Below, one piece after another: positions 52,477 to 61,990 of a stretch of DNA of 64,000 nucleotides (positions are counted from its first letter, which is position 1; every line of letters starts with the position of its first letter). The position numbers and the translations under genes are program-made. Location: positions 1 to 64,000 of the forward strand of contig NZ_BPQE01000006.1 of the NCBI RefSeq assembly GCF_022179085.1, given 5' to 3'. The notes beneath the pieces were generated by a model. It was not told the origin of the DNA and searched no databases. It was given only the letters and a program-made list of their open reading frames with translations. The DNA comes from Methylobacterium aerolatum. Lineage in GTDB: Bacteria > Pseudomonadota > Alphaproteobacteria > Rhizobiales > Beijerinckiaceae.

Positions 52477-53158
52477 CAAGCCGTCCCCAGAGGGGAGTTC
52501 GCGGGATTTGTCGGGTCGAAACTGGTTCAAGCCGGCCAAATCGGGGGATTATTTGATTGATATTAGAATATTGGTCGACGGCTCAACGGAAAGTGTTCTT
52601 GCAGCCCCCGCTGTGCGGCAAGCAATGTCGGATCAGCTTGGCTGTGATCCCGCTGGATGGGCTGAACATTCGTCGTCAAAAACGACAAAAAGTTTTGACA
52701 TTGAGTCAGTTATTCAAGATCATGCTAAAAATCATACTATAGTTTTATGATAATATGCGGGCGCTCCGAGTTATGCGGCGTCAGCGGCGCGCTGTCAGGT
52801 TGGCTGATCCGCCCATCGCAGCCTTCATCAGCCACCCGAACCGAACTGAACGGATTTTGGCGACGCCCTGCCACGGGCGTCGGTCCGCCCGGGGATTGCC
52901 CCCGCCGCCACGGACTGGTCAGGTGGGCCGGTGTCACGAGGGCACGGGACAGCGTGAGCGACACGTCCAGGGTCTATGCGTTTAGGATCAGCGGCTTAGC
53001 GGCGAACGGATTCCATCTCCCTCTGTCTCCTCCCCTCCCCTGACACGCGGGGATACACGTGCCTTCGCCCGTTGTTGAAGCCATTGACGCAGCGCCATAT
53101 TCTTCAGCAGCACGGCTACGAGCGGTCACAACGAGATCGCTAAGGACACGCGTCGTGC

Positions 53159-53480
53159 GTGGGCAATCGCTGGGGCGCGAACCGCTGGAGCGCCGCCATG
53201 GCCGCGATCAACCAGCCGACGGTTCAGCAGATCGTTTCCCTGCCGGTCGGCCTCCGCAGCGATGGCGGCAACCCCTATTTCCCCGGCTGGCCAGGCGGAT
53301 CGCGCCAATGGGTCATGCGCTATCGCTTCGGTGGCCGATAGCGTGAACTCGGGCTGGGCAATGCCGGCCCCCACGGCCGCTTCCTCGCCGTAGCTTGCAC
53401 CTCGGCCGAAAGCGTCCGCGCTCCGCTTTGCCAAGGCGTCAAACCACAACTCCGGCAGAAGTCTCGCTACCCGCTGCCGA
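53159..53480 (+). pseudogene. Tyrosine-integrase N-terminal remnant
   Basis: The plus frame reads LPVGLRSDGGNPYFPGWPGG, SRQWVMRYRFGGR, a TAG stop, then RELGLGNAGPHGRFLAVACT. This matches the arm-binding DUF4102 domain of P4-type integrases (D-G-x-L-x-L-x-V, W-x-FRY-x-x-GR, LGLG). The catalytic domain is missing. It suggests an old integrated element here, though no attachment site or tRNA was found. Confidence 0.5.
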
Positions 53481-53927
53481 CAGACGGCAATACCCATTTT
53501 CGAGGCATCGCAATGGGCAGCGATCGTGATGCGAAATATTCAGCGTGCTTCTGACGATGCTACAACGAGTCAATCAGGCTTGTGGCACGGGCATCAGTCG
53601 ATGCTGATCCGCAGACAAGACGGCCGTCGCTGCATTTCCCAGGCAGCCCGGGACGACGAACCAGACCGGAGGGCCGATCACCTGTCTCAAGCGTTCGAAG
53701 CGGTAGATGTTTGGTCGACAAAAGCTCGACCAACTCGAACATCTCCAATCGGCGCCTCATGATCCCATCAGCGTCGGATCTGCGCCAGACTCAAGGATGC
53801 GCGCTAACTCACATCTCCTTGGCAGCGATGTCCGCGACCAGCGCTCCGATGACTGAGCGCAAGATGTCGAGATCGATTTCAAATGCATCGATGCAAGTTT
53901 TTGACTTTCACTACTTATGAGTAACAA

Positions 53928-55280
53928 TCAGTAAAATTCATGCAAACTATCTCGACCTTCTCTATCCGCCTTCGTTGAATACTCATCTTGGACAACGAAC
54001 CTGGGGTTTTCTCCTGCGAGAAGTAGGCGTTCAATCAGTCCGTAGTAAGCCGGTTTGATCCGTGTCTCGAACTCGTAGTGATTCAGCACCGACTCGCGCG
54101 CCTTCACCCGGATCGCCTGAAATCGCTCCGGATCGACCAATGCCTCTATCATGCGCGCAGCGATCTGATCAGGCTCGAAGAATGGCACGAGGAGGCCAGT
54201 CTCGCCGTCCGTGATTGCTTCGCGCACGGGCGCGGTGTCCGATCCGATCACGAGTGATCCCAACGCCATCGCATCGAGAAGCGACCAAGATAACACGAAA
54301 GGATATGTCAGATAGACGTGCACGCGGGATACCCGAAGCAGATCGAGGTATTGTGCGTGCGGCAGTTGTCCGAGAAATATGACGCGGTCCAAACCGGGCG
54401 TGCCGTCCAGTTCGGCGAGCATCATGTCCCGCCAGGATCGATGACCGGTCGGAGCGGTTCCGTAACAGACGCGATCGGATCCGGCGACGCAGATCTGCGC
54501 CGTTGGACGTGCGGTAAGTACTCTTGAGAGTGCGCGCATAAAACTGTGAAAGCCGCGGTACGGCTCGAGCCCCCGCGCCACGTACGTCACCACTTCATCG
54601 CCGGTGCGCAACGGCCCGGCGAGAGCTGGGTGAGAGAACGTCGCATTACCGGGGATCAACCGCCGAGCATCAAGGCCGTCGTGGATAACCTCGATCTTAT
54701 CCTGAAACGCCACGGGAAAGGTCGCACGTTGCCAGTGTGTCGGCGCGATGCCTGCATCCGCGTCCGCCAAAGCAAGCAAGGTCGATGCGTTGCGTGCGGC
54801 AATCCGGGTCAGGCCATCTACACCGAATTGTGGGAATTCGGTATCGAATCCCACGTCGGCGCCAGATGTCCGATAATAGAATTCACAGTAAACGCAGATG
54901 CGCGCCTGGGGGAAGAGCTCACGAAGCGGCAGGCTTTCTCCCCAGCCAGGATGAACGAAAATCACACGCGGTGTCATTCCGCGCAACTTGAGAGAATTAG
55001 CAGCGTAAATCACTTCCTCCGCCCGTCTTCCCTCGACGTCAAACCGGACTGCGAATGCGTGAACGTCACGGGGCCGAGACGCCGGCATCTCGTAGGTCGC
55101 CAGTTCGACGCCCGGGAGTGAACGAGCGGTCTGCGACCCGATCGCGAAGACGCGGTAGCGAGGTGTGCGGGCGAGGTCGGCCGCGATGAGGGCAAATTGA
55201 CCGGGAAAGTTCGCGTGAACGAAGAGCACGTCGACGGGACGCTGCGAAGGAGATGCCGTCGCGCAACCAAGTAGCGCCAT
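53928..55280 (-). CDS. GT4-family glycosyltransferase
   Basis: Glycosyltransferase of the GT-B fold, 450 aa. The N-terminal domain opens VDVLFVHANFPGQFALIAAD. The C-terminal domain has VTYVARGLEPYRGFHSFMRA, FLGQLPHAQYLDLLRVSRVH and VLSWSLLDAMALGSLVIGSD (E/D-containing donor-sugar segment), ending GETGLLVPFFEPDQIAARMI. It adds a sugar from a nucleotide donor to an unknown acceptor in the cytoplasm. It is divergent from the unknown/RTX genes with a 340-bp A/T-rich promoter region between them. Confidence 0.88.
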   Translation of the reverse strand: MALLGCATASPSQRPVDVLFVHANFPGQFALIAADLARTPRYRVFAIGSQTARSLPGVELATYEMPASRPRDVHAFAVRFDVEGRRAEEVIYAANSLKLRGMTPRVIFVHPGWGESLPLRELFPQARICVYCEFYYRTSGADVGFDTEFPQFGVDGLTRIAARNASTLLALADADAGIAPTHWQRATFPVAFQDKIEVIHDGLDARRLIPGNATFSHPALAGPLRTGDEVVTYVARGLEPYRGFHSFMRALSRVLTARPTAQICVAGSDRVCYGTAPTGHRSWRDMMLAELDGTPGLDRVIFLGQLPHAQYLDLLRVSRVHVYLTYPFVLSWSLLDAMALGSLVIGSDTAPVREAITDGETGLLVPFFEPDQIAARMIEALVDPERFQAIRVKARESVLNHYEFETRIKPAYYGLIERLLLAGENPRFVVQDEYSTKADREGRDSLHEFY

Positions 55281-55556
55281 TGAACTGAGGATTTTCTGCT
55301 GCTGGCGGGTTCCTCCACATTAGCCAGGGGGAGCCTAAGCAAGACTGCTGACAACCAAGACAATTTTCGGCTTTGCAGCCACAAAATCCGATCTTGGGGT
55401 CTATCGTATCACCAAAACACCCATCAAAGTATACAGGAATAATTGCCGCAAATTAATATGTAAGTTATGGATTTATTTCGCAGATAATTACCGCATCGGA
55501 AAAAAATGTACAGTAATTATCAAATCGTATCTGATCCGTCGGAGTTCACAATCGCG

Positions 55557-55585
55557 TTGACAGTGACGATCATCGCCAATTAGCA
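55557..55585 (+). promoter_or_regulatory. Candidate promoter for gene at 55621
   Basis: TTGACA at 55557, 17 bases, then TTAGCA at 55580. The -35 is perfect and the -10 weak, 36 bp before the start codon. The surrounding 55281-55620 gap is A/T-rich and holds no gene. Confidence 0.3.
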
Positions 55586-55620
55586 ACAAACGGCAACATG
55601 AGAGACACAGCGAGCCGAAG

Positions 55621-56487
55621 ATGAGCAGTGGTGCTACCAAACTAGTTCCACAGTCTCAATCCCGAACCATTTCGGTCGGTAAGGGCATATTCGCTTTACG
55701 CTATGTCGCAAGTACAGCCGGGCGTGGAGCTCCGCGAATTGAAGTGGAGCCTTTCACGGAGGCCGGCCTGTCGCTTATCGCGGCACCTGGCTCCGCCGAG
55801 CGCGTTTTGAATGCACCTGGCGAATGCATCTTCATTCGGGCTGAGCAGCCTACCAAAATGGTGATTACCGCGTCCGGCACGACCGGTACACTCGAAGCCG
55901 ACCTACAATTGGAACGCCTGGACAGCCTGGACACGGAGGTCGAGGGCGATGGGTCACCATACGCCGCTCCCCCTCGCATCGATGTCCTGGCGCATGTCTC
56001 GCGACGTGGTGATGTACCAGTCGAGATGGGCGAATGGATCGGCGGCCCGAGCTTGCCATGCCGGATCGAAGGTCTCACGATTCGCTGGCACGGCCGGCCG
56101 CCCGACGTCGATCTGCTTTGCACGGTCGTCAGCCGGGGCCTGAAGCTTCGCCGCTTCAACAGCTGCGGAACCGGCACCTTCGCCGGGACTCGCGGAGAGG
56201 CTGCACCACTCGTCGGCATCAGCATCGAGCTGAGCGGACGGGGCGCCTCACGCTATGTGCTGGAGGGGCAGGCCCTTTTCCTCGGCTCGCCAGTTCTCGC
56301 CGCCTCTGGCCCGCGCCTGCAATTCACGTGTCCGACGGGGCGCGAGGCGCTCGTCGGCCTGAGATTCACCCTTGCAACTGTCCGGCCTCGAGCGGAGCCG
56401 GACGTGCGACCGACACCCGCGCCTCCCTCGCGCTCGGCTTTGGGCAGGGTGCGGATGTTCCGCGGAGTGTCGATGACGGGGCGCTGA
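55621..56487 (+). CDS. Unknown protein next to RTX genes (288 aa)
   Basis: Protein of 288 aa without signal peptide or membrane helix. It is rich in beta-strand patterns (RTISVGKGIFALRYVAS, CIFIRAEQPTKMVITASGTT, VGISIELSGRGASRYVLEGQ, LVGLRFTLATVRP) and carries a basic Pro-rich tail. I recognise no family. It ends 45 bp before the RTX gene on the same strand, so it probably belongs to the same operon. A structural, secreted or chaperone-like role is possible. Its lack of a signal peptide would fit type I secretion, like its RTX neighbours. Confidence 0.75.
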   Translation: MSSGATKLVPQSQSRTISVGKGIFALRYVASTAGRGAPRIEVEPFTEAGLSLIAAPGSAERVLNAPGECIFIRAEQPTKMVITASGTTGTLEADLQLERLDSLDTEVEGDGSPYAAPPRIDVLAHVSRRGDVPVEMGEWIGGPSLPCRIEGLTIRWHGRPPDVDLLCTVVSRGLKLRRFNSCGTGTFAGTRGEAAPLVGISIELSGRGASRYVLEGQALFLGSPVLAASGPRLQFTCPTGREALVGLRFTLATVRPRAEPDVRPTPAPPSRSALGRVRMFRGVSMTGR

Positions 56488-56532
56488 CCGTCGAGTCACG
56501 ATTCTTCCTTTCACTCCGAAAAGGAGACGTTG

Positions 56533-57519
56533 ATGGGCAACTACAACTATACGCGCACTGAGCTCGACGATACGCTGGCGTCCTCCGGCGTCTCGGACGA
56601 ACTGCGCCAGGAGATCATCTCGACGCTCGAGCATGTCGGCGTCTACGGCGCCAGCGATGCCTCGACGGCAGCAACGAGCTTGGTCGACGTCGGTGAACGT
56701 CCCTCCTCGACCGCCGACGTGGTCGTTTATGGCAGCGATGTCTCGGGAACCGTGAGCGGCGTACCAGCGTCGGCCAACGCGATCGTCTTCACGACAGCGG
56801 ACGACGTGGACTCGACAATCGGTAGCAACGCCGACAAGATCGTCGTCTCGGGCAGCGGAAACGATGTCCTCACACTGACCGGAACCAGTGCCGACACGAT
56901 CTATTCCGGTGACGGAGACGACATCGTGAGCGCTGGCGCTGGCGCCGACACAGTCTCCGGCGGCTCGGGATCCGACGAGCTCTACGGCGACGGCGGCAAC
57001 GACTTGATCGACGGCGGAAGCGGTAGCGATACGATCTATGGCGGCGCCGGTCTAGACACGCTGTACGGTGGCACTGGAGCCGACGAACTCTACGGCGAGG
57101 ACGGAGCCGATCTGCTCTACGGCGATAGCGGCAACGACATCCTCTACGGTGGCGGCGGCAACGACACACTCTACGGTGGGACGGGCAACGACCTGCTGTA
57201 CGGAGATGCCGGCAACGACATCCTCTACGGTGGCATCGGAAGCGACACCCTCTTCGGCGGAGCCGGCGCCGACACGCTGGACGGAGGTAGCGGTCCGGAC
57301 CGGTTGAACGGCGGCGACGGCAACGATGCCATCTTTGGCGGAGCCGGCGATACAATCATCGGCGGCAATGGCGACGACACCCTGACGATCAAGGATCACC
57401 TCGCGTCCGACGTGAGCGCGACGAGCCTCAAGAATGGCGTGACCACGTTGTCGTTCAGCGATGGGACCACGCTGTCCTACAGTGGAGTCGAGCACATCAA
57501 GTTCGGCGATCACGCCTGA
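56533..57519 (+). CDS. RTX calcium-binding protein
   Basis: Protein of 328 aa. The N-terminal ~100 residues are Ser/Thr/Asp-rich. About 17 hemolysin-type nonapeptides (GGxGxDxUx) follow from about residue 105 to 285, such as [10 protein letters not shown] and [10 protein letters not shown], forming a Ca2+-binding beta-roll. A C-terminal domain ([20 protein letters not shown]) probably carries the type I secretion signal. ATG 56533 follows AAAAGGAG. It has no N-terminal signal peptide, as expected for type I export. No exporter is encoded in the window. Confidence 0.92.
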   Translation: MGNYNYTRTELDDTLASSGVSDELRQEIISTLEHVGVYGASDASTAATSLVDVGERPSSTADVVVYGSDVSGTVSGVPASANAIVFTTADDVDSTIGSNADKIVVSGSGNDVLTLTGTSADTIYSGDGDDIVSAGAGADTVSGGSGSDELYGDGGNDLIDGGSGSDTIYGGAGLDTLYGGTGADELYGEDGADLLYGDSGNDILYGGGGNDTLYGGTGNDLLYGDAGNDILYGGIGSDTLFGGAGADTLDGGSGPDRLNGGDGNDAIFGGAGDTIIGGNGDDTLTIKDHLASDVSATSLKNGVTTLSFSDGTTLSYSGVEHIKFGDHA

Positions 57520-57786
57520 TCGCATCGCCCCGCCCGGCCGCCCGAGGCACCGGGCGGGGCTCCTTTTCAAGGAATGCTTTCTTTCGCCGAAGTGAATGGA
57601 TGTTCGGCGCAAAAGTATGCTCTCCATCAAGAGATTGAGGCGTGGTCTGTGATCCATTGATTACAGAAGGCGCTGTTGCCCAGTCGAGGTCTGATCGCGC
57701 AGTCCGGCGTGGCAGTCCCGCGTACGGCGTTCGGCCGATGCGCATGGGTGGACCTTGTTTCTTCCTCACGCTTTACGAGGTGTGCC

Positions 57787-59025
57787 ATGGCTGACCTGAA
57801 TGGGAGTTCGGCGAACGACATCATCAACGGCACGTCCGACAACGATACGATCTACGGTCGTAGCGGCGACGACGTGCTCAATGGCGGCTCCGGCGCGGAT
57901 CGACTTTTCGGCGGATCGGGCAACGACGTCCTGAATGGCGGCTCTGGAGCCGACTATCTCAATGGCGGATCCGGAGACGACGAACTGCGCGGCGGCTCGG
58001 GCAACGATGTGATGATCGGTGGCTCGGGCGACGATATCCTCTATGGGGAAACCGGCAGCGACGTGATGTCGGGAGGAGCCGGCGACGATCAGCTGTCTGG
58101 AGGAATCGGGAACGATGAGCTCAGTGGCGGTGCCGGCGACGACATCCTCGATGGCGGATCGGGCGCCGATGTTCTCGACGGAGGCTCGGGCGACAACGTC
58201 ATTACGACCGGGTCCGGTTCAGACACGATCCGCGTGACGAGCGCCAGCGGTTCGGTCGTTATCACCGACTTCGACCCGACGGCCGACAAGCTGGATCTGA
58301 CCTCCCTTGCCGGGGTGTCGTCGTTGGATGACCTGCAGATCGTGCAGAACGGGAACGACGTCGAGATCACAGGCACGGGTACGGCGGCCTCCATCATCAT
58401 CGAAGGCGTCACGGTCGACGACTTGAAGGCGCCTGGCGTCGTCTCAGTCGCCTGTTTCGTGGCTGGTACTCTCATCCGCACCCCGAACGGCGACGTGCCG
58501 GTCGAGAGCTTGGCTATCGGAGACATCGTCTCGACTCCCGCGGGAGGCCGCGCCGTGCGCTGGATCGGACGCCGTGCGTTCTCGCGCCGATTTGCGGAAC
58601 GGTCGCCGAAGGTGGTCCCGGTGCGTGTGCGAGCCCATGCGCTATCCGACGGCGTGCCCTATCGCGACCTGCTGATTTCGCCTGAACATGCCATACTCGT
58701 CGATGGTGTGCTGGTCCCAGCCGGCCGATTGGTCAACGGCTCGACGATCGTGCGGGACTCCAGCCTTGCGGTCGTGGCGTATCTTCACATCGAACTCGCG
58801 GAGCACGACGTCATCATCTCCAACGGCACGCTCGCGGAGACGTATGTCGATCACGGCAATCGCCGTATGTTCGCAAACTTCGCCGAATACGAGGCCCTGT
58901 ACGGGGAAAGCGAATCGCCGGTCGACGACAGCGCCGGACGGGCTTACCCGACCCTCGTCGACGGCACCGAGCTCGACGATCTGAGGGCGCGCCTTGAGGC
59001 CCGTGCCCGACGCAGAGCGGCTTGA
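57787..59025 (+). CDS. RTX protein fused to a C-terminal Hint domain
   Basis: Protein of 412 aa. About 14 RTX nonapeptides run from residue 10 to 150 (GGSGADRLFGGSGNDVLNGG). A short beta linker (VVITDFDPTADKLDLTS) follows, then a Hint (hedgehog/intein-type) domain from Cys223 in VACFVAGTLIRTPNGDVPVE, with His301 in LLISPEHAILVDG. Such domains can cleave the peptide bond before their first Cys, which would release the RTX part. The ATG at 57787 follows GAGGTG. It is 267 bp after the first RTX gene; 57520-57786 shows no other gene. Confidence 0.92.
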   Translation: MADLNGSSANDIINGTSDNDTIYGRSGDDVLNGGSGADRLFGGSGNDVLNGGSGADYLNGGSGDDELRGGSGNDVMIGGSGDDILYGETGSDVMSGGAGDDQLSGGIGNDELSGGAGDDILDGGSGADVLDGGSGDNVITTGSGSDTIRVTSASGSVVITDFDPTADKLDLTSLAGVSSLDDLQIVQNGNDVEITGTGTAASIIIEGVTVDDLKAPGVVSVACFVAGTLIRTPNGDVPVESLAIGDIVSTPAGGRAVRWIGRRAFSRRFAERSPKVVPVRVRAHALSDGVPYRDLLISPEHAILVDGVLVPAGRLVNGSTIVRDSSLAVVAYLHIELAEHDVIISNGTLAETYVDHGNRRMFANFAEYEALYGESESPVDDSAGRAYPTLVDGTELDDLRARLEARARRRAA

Positions 59026-59132
59026 GGCTCCCGACGGGAAAAACCCTCTCCCCTCGAACTGGATACGGAGCGAGTTGCCGATCAAGCCTCCCGTCATCAG
59101 GAGTGTTTTGGCCGGCGGCTCGTTCGACTTTA

Positions 59133-59211
59133 GAGCCTCTCACAAAACTGCCGCTGCGCCGCCGAGGCCAGAGGAAGAACTCCCGGTGATCGGGAGTTTT
59201 GTGAGGAGCTC
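59133..59211. mobile_element. 79-bp MITE with 17-bp inverted repeats and TTA duplication
   Basis: Left end GAGCCTCTCACAAAACT (59133-59149), right end the complement of GAGCTCCTCACAAAACT (59195-59211), with two mismatches. It is flanked by TTA on both sides (59130-59132, 59212-59214). GAG-starting repeats and a 3-bp T-N-A duplication match the IS1031 group of IS5. No coding capacity. An internal hairpin (AACTCCCG/CGGGAGTT) followed by TTTT could end transcription of the RTX-Hint gene. Confidence 0.8.
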
Positions 59212-59248
59212 TTAACTTCTCGCTTCCCTCACCTGCCGCGCGCGGCCA

Positions 59249-60445
59249 TCACGGCGCCCCGGTCCGCACCGCGATACTCAGACGGACGAGGTCTCGGTCG
59301 AGCCCGCGATCGCAGGTGCTCCAATTGAACCGGGTCAGGTAGAGTTGCAGGTGCTGTCCTGCCGTCGCGAATGTCGGAGACGAACTGGCCGGGTCGATGA
59401 GAGACGGATAATCGTAAAACGCTGCGCATTCCATCGTGCCGTACCACGGCCGCAGATCGACGAGCATCCGGGCTTCGCCCCAGGTCAGCAGATCGGGCGA
59501 GAGGCTGTAATAGATCCCCGCCGGGCGCTGCATTCCGTTCGCGACCGAGAAGACGCCGACATACAGATCGACCGTCTCCAAGCGGACGATCGAGCGCAGG
59601 ATTCCGAGTTGCCGGTCGGCACCGATCACGTCGCACCGTGTCGGCGTGGTGTGCTCATCCCGCCCAGTCTCGTAGGCGCTCGGGAAGAATCCCGTGAAGC
59701 CGCCAGCACGACGGGCGCGCCAGGGGCCGGCCGGGCTGTCCGACGGGGCACGGAACAAGCAGTTGCCGCGCGTTCCGGGGATCTCGGCCCAGCTCACGAA
59801 ATACAGCCACCCGCCCGCCTCCACGATGTTCGTCGCGGTAAAAAAGCCCGTGCGGGCCGTCGCCCCGGGGTCGAAACGGGTCGGCGGGGCTGCCACCACC
59901 CGCGTCGCCGGTGGTTCCAGGGAGAAGCTCAGGCCCTGCGCATCGGCCGTGGCGCCCACGATCGCGCTGTACCAGCATTGCGGACCGGGCCGCGACGCGC
60001 TGAGGCAACGTCCAGGATGGCGTTTACCCATGTATTCGTGACTGACGAGTGCGAAGAGGCCGCCCTTCGGCAGCGGCGCCAGACCCTGGACCCAGAACCG
60101 GTCGTCGAAGCGCTCGGGCTGGTCCAACTCCGCGCCGCCGGACGACGCGTGGCAGCGTGGCTTGAGGCGATCGAGTGAGGGGCCCGCGAACGAACCGTTC
60201 CGGAAATGGGCTGCGATCAGCATCACCGAACCGTCCGGGCGCCGGAAGGCCCGTGCCGGCGAGTCAGGGATGAAGTCCGACGGGCAGCCATCCTGCTTCC
60301 AACGGAACACGGTCTCGACCGGGCCGTCTACGTGAAGGCGCACCTCCGAGGCGGCAGCGGTGCCGAGCCAAAGCAGCCCACAAGCTGCCGTGAAAGCGCG
60401 TGCCGCCAAGGTGGCCTTGCTCGAAAGGGTCGCTGGCACCATCAT
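59249..60445 (-). CDS. Exported propeller-like protein of unknown function (398 aa)
   Basis: Signal peptide in the first ~33 residues (ARAFTAACGLLWLGTAAAS). The mature part resembles five-bladed-propeller glycosidase-like proteins: FRRPDGSVMLIAAHFRNGSF, ALVSHEYMGKRH, TRTGFFTATNIVEAGGWLYF, GIYYSLSPDLLTWGEARMLV and YPSLIDPASSSPTFATAG. Those patterns are seen in GH43/GH32-like folds, but I cannot place the catalytic acids, so activity is uncertain. It faces the RTX-Hint gene across the MITE. It may bind or trim a surface polysaccharide. Confidence 0.75.
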   Translation of the reverse strand: MMVPATLSSKATLAARAFTAACGLLWLGTAAASEVRLHVDGPVETVFRWKQDGCPSDFIPDSPARAFRRPDGSVMLIAAHFRNGSFAGPSLDRLKPRCHASSGGAELDQPERFDDRFWVQGLAPLPKGGLFALVSHEYMGKRHPGRCLSASRPGPQCWYSAIVGATADAQGLSFSLEPPATRVVAAPPTRFDPGATARTGFFTATNIVEAGGWLYFVSWAEIPGTRGNCLFRAPSDSPAGPWRARRAGGFTGFFPSAYETGRDEHTTPTRCDVIGADRQLGILRSIVRLETVDLYVGVFSVANGMQRPAGIYYSLSPDLLTWGEARMLVDLRPWYGTMECAAFYDYPSLIDPASSSPTFATAGQHLQLYLTRFNWSTCDRGLDRDLVRLSIAVRTGAP

Positions 60446-60480
60446 TCGAATCCTTGCCCCGGATGACTCGAAGCCTCAGC

Positions 60481-60589
60481 CTAGTGCATCGATCCCGTCG
60501 GAGGTGTCAGCCGAGACTGGAAAAATTGATGCAAAAACAATGAGCGAGTGCAGGCTCGCATGAACGAAGTGAGTGCGTCGCTGCACTAG
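60481..60589 (-). repeat. Dispersed 109-bp repeat, copy 4 (inverted)
   Basis: Reverse-strand copy with CTAG at both ends (CTAGTGCATCGATC and CTGCACTAG). The core matches copy 3 nearly base for base. It lies in the 60446-60801 gap, upstream of both flanking genes, unlike copies 1 and 2. The rest of the gap shows only a probable promoter region. Confidence 0.85.
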
Positions 60590-60801
60590 AGCAATTTGCG
60601 CCGTCGCGGACACTAGATCGACGCGCGCAGTCGTAAATACTTCGTCCGCAGGATCGGCCGAGATTTAGCTAAAAATCTGCGCAAGCTCTTCGCTATTCTC
60701 TTTGAAATCTCCGCCTAGGGTGTTTCGACCGGTGTCCTGCCTTGATCCTCATGCGCACGGGCCGGCGCGAACGAAAGATTTCCGCTGAGGAGTGTCAGTG
60801 T

Positions 60802-61908
60802 ATGCGCGTCTTCCTGCTCGGAGCGTCGCCGTCGATCAGCCTACCTGCGGACGCGCATTGGGAAGCGAAGCTCGCTCAGACCGGGGGCAATACCGGAAAT
60901 CAGATCATCGCCCACAGCCTTCTGCGGGAACTCCGCACGACGCGGGTGAGCTGGGATTACAGGATCCCGCCGCAGCAGGTCGGCGAGGAATTCGACATGT
61001 TCGTGATCGCGGCGGCGAACTTCCTGCATCCTGGCTGCGACCTGGCCGGGATGGCGAGCTACATCGAGGCAACCAAGTTGCCCTGCATGATGGTCGGCCT
61101 CGGTGCGCAGTCGAACAGTTACAGCACCACTATTGAGCTCCAGTCTGGAACCGAGCGGCTGGTGCGCGTGGTCGCGGAGCGCAGTCACCAGATCGGCGTC
61201 CGCGGACCCTTCACGAAGGCGGTGCTTGAAGCCAAGGGCATCCACAACGTCCAAGTGACCGGCTGCCCCTCCTATTACGTGAGTTGCCGACCGGAGATTG
61301 CGATCGAGAAGGCGCCGCTTCCCGAGCATCCACGCATCGTCGTCAACGCCTCACGCGACGTCTACCGCCACTCCTTCGATGCCGGCCGCATGGAGTCGCT
61401 GGTCCGCGGCCTCATCGCCGAAGGCGTGATCTGGGGGGCCGACTTCGTCGCTCAGAGCGAAGGCGACGAGATCGTGTTGGCGGAGTCCTACGGTGGGTCC
61501 GAGCAGGCGGCAGCCCTTGACCGGCTCGCCACCCTTTTCGCCGGCGTGGCGCCGGAGCCCGCTCTAAGGGCTTGGCTGCGAAAGCGCATGCGCGTCTTCT
61601 TCCGTGTCGAGGAATGGGAGGCGGCGATCCGCGCGTGCGACTTCGTCACCGGCACGCGCTTTCATGGATGTATTCTGGCGCTGCAGAATGGCGTGCCCGC
61701 CTTCGTCATCTGCCACGACACACGCACCGCCGACATGTGCGGCTTCCTCGGGTTGCCCCATGCGAGCATCCTCGATCTCGAGAGGATCGACATCCGCGAT
61801 CTCTATATCCAGACCGATCTCGAGAACTTTAAATCCCGATACGCAACACTTTACCCAGCCTATAAGAGCTTCCTCGAGAACAACGGCCTGTCGCACCGGC
61901 TTGCCTGA
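60802..61908 (+). CDS. Polysaccharide pyruvyl transferase-family protein
   Basis: About 368 aa with the CsaB/WcaK-type fold: GGNTGNQIIAHSLLRELRTT at the start, MVGLGAQSNSYSTTIELQSG, RGPFTKAVLEAKGIHNVQVT, GCPSYY and the late TGTRFHGCILALQNGVPAFV. Family members put ketal pyruvate on surface or capsular sugars using phosphoenolpyruvate. ATG 60802 follows GAGGAG; a longer in-frame start at 60742 is less likely. It lies between an exported propeller-like gene and a large glycosyltransferase, supporting a surface-polymer role. Confidence 0.88.
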   Translation: MRVFLLGASPSISLPADAHWEAKLAQTGGNTGNQIIAHSLLRELRTTRVSWDYRIPPQQVGEEFDMFVIAAANFLHPGCDLAGMASYIEATKLPCMMVGLGAQSNSYSTTIELQSGTERLVRVVAERSHQIGVRGPFTKAVLEAKGIHNVQVTGCPSYYVSCRPEIAIEKAPLPEHPRIVVNASRDVYRHSFDAGRMESLVRGLIAEGVIWGADFVAQSEGDEIVLAESYGGSEQAAALDRLATLFAGVAPEPALRAWLRKRMRVFFRVEEWEAAIRACDFVTGTRFHGCILALQNGVPAFVICHDTRTADMCGFLGLPHASILDLERIDIRDLYIQTDLENFKSRYATLYPAYKSFLENNGLSHRLA

Positions 61909-61990
61909 GGCATCGCGGGACGAGCTTTCCCGCACGCGAGGCTGGGTGCTGCGAGCCCGCGCGGCGCCTTGAGCGGGCCCGCGGCTTCTG

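Larger units (their letters stand above)
51998..53927. other. Long region of gene debris
   Basis: Nearly 2 kb between the porin and the glycosyltransferase without an intact recognisable gene. It holds the porin promoter (A/T-rich, 52090-52250), a possible 42-codon frame (52348-52476), a hairpin at about 52860-52881 (CGACGCCC/GGGCGTCG), and an integrase-like remnant (53159-53480). The remaining frames are short, overlap each other and match nothing I know. Confidence 0.5.

Noticed and set aside
53126-53497. Minus-strand 123-codon frame
   Set aside because: It is opposite the integrase-like remnant and has no recognisable features.
56840-58200. Dense short DNA repeats resembling a tandem or CRISPR array
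   Set aside because: They are in-frame codons of RTX nonapeptides, variable in DNA and without spacers.
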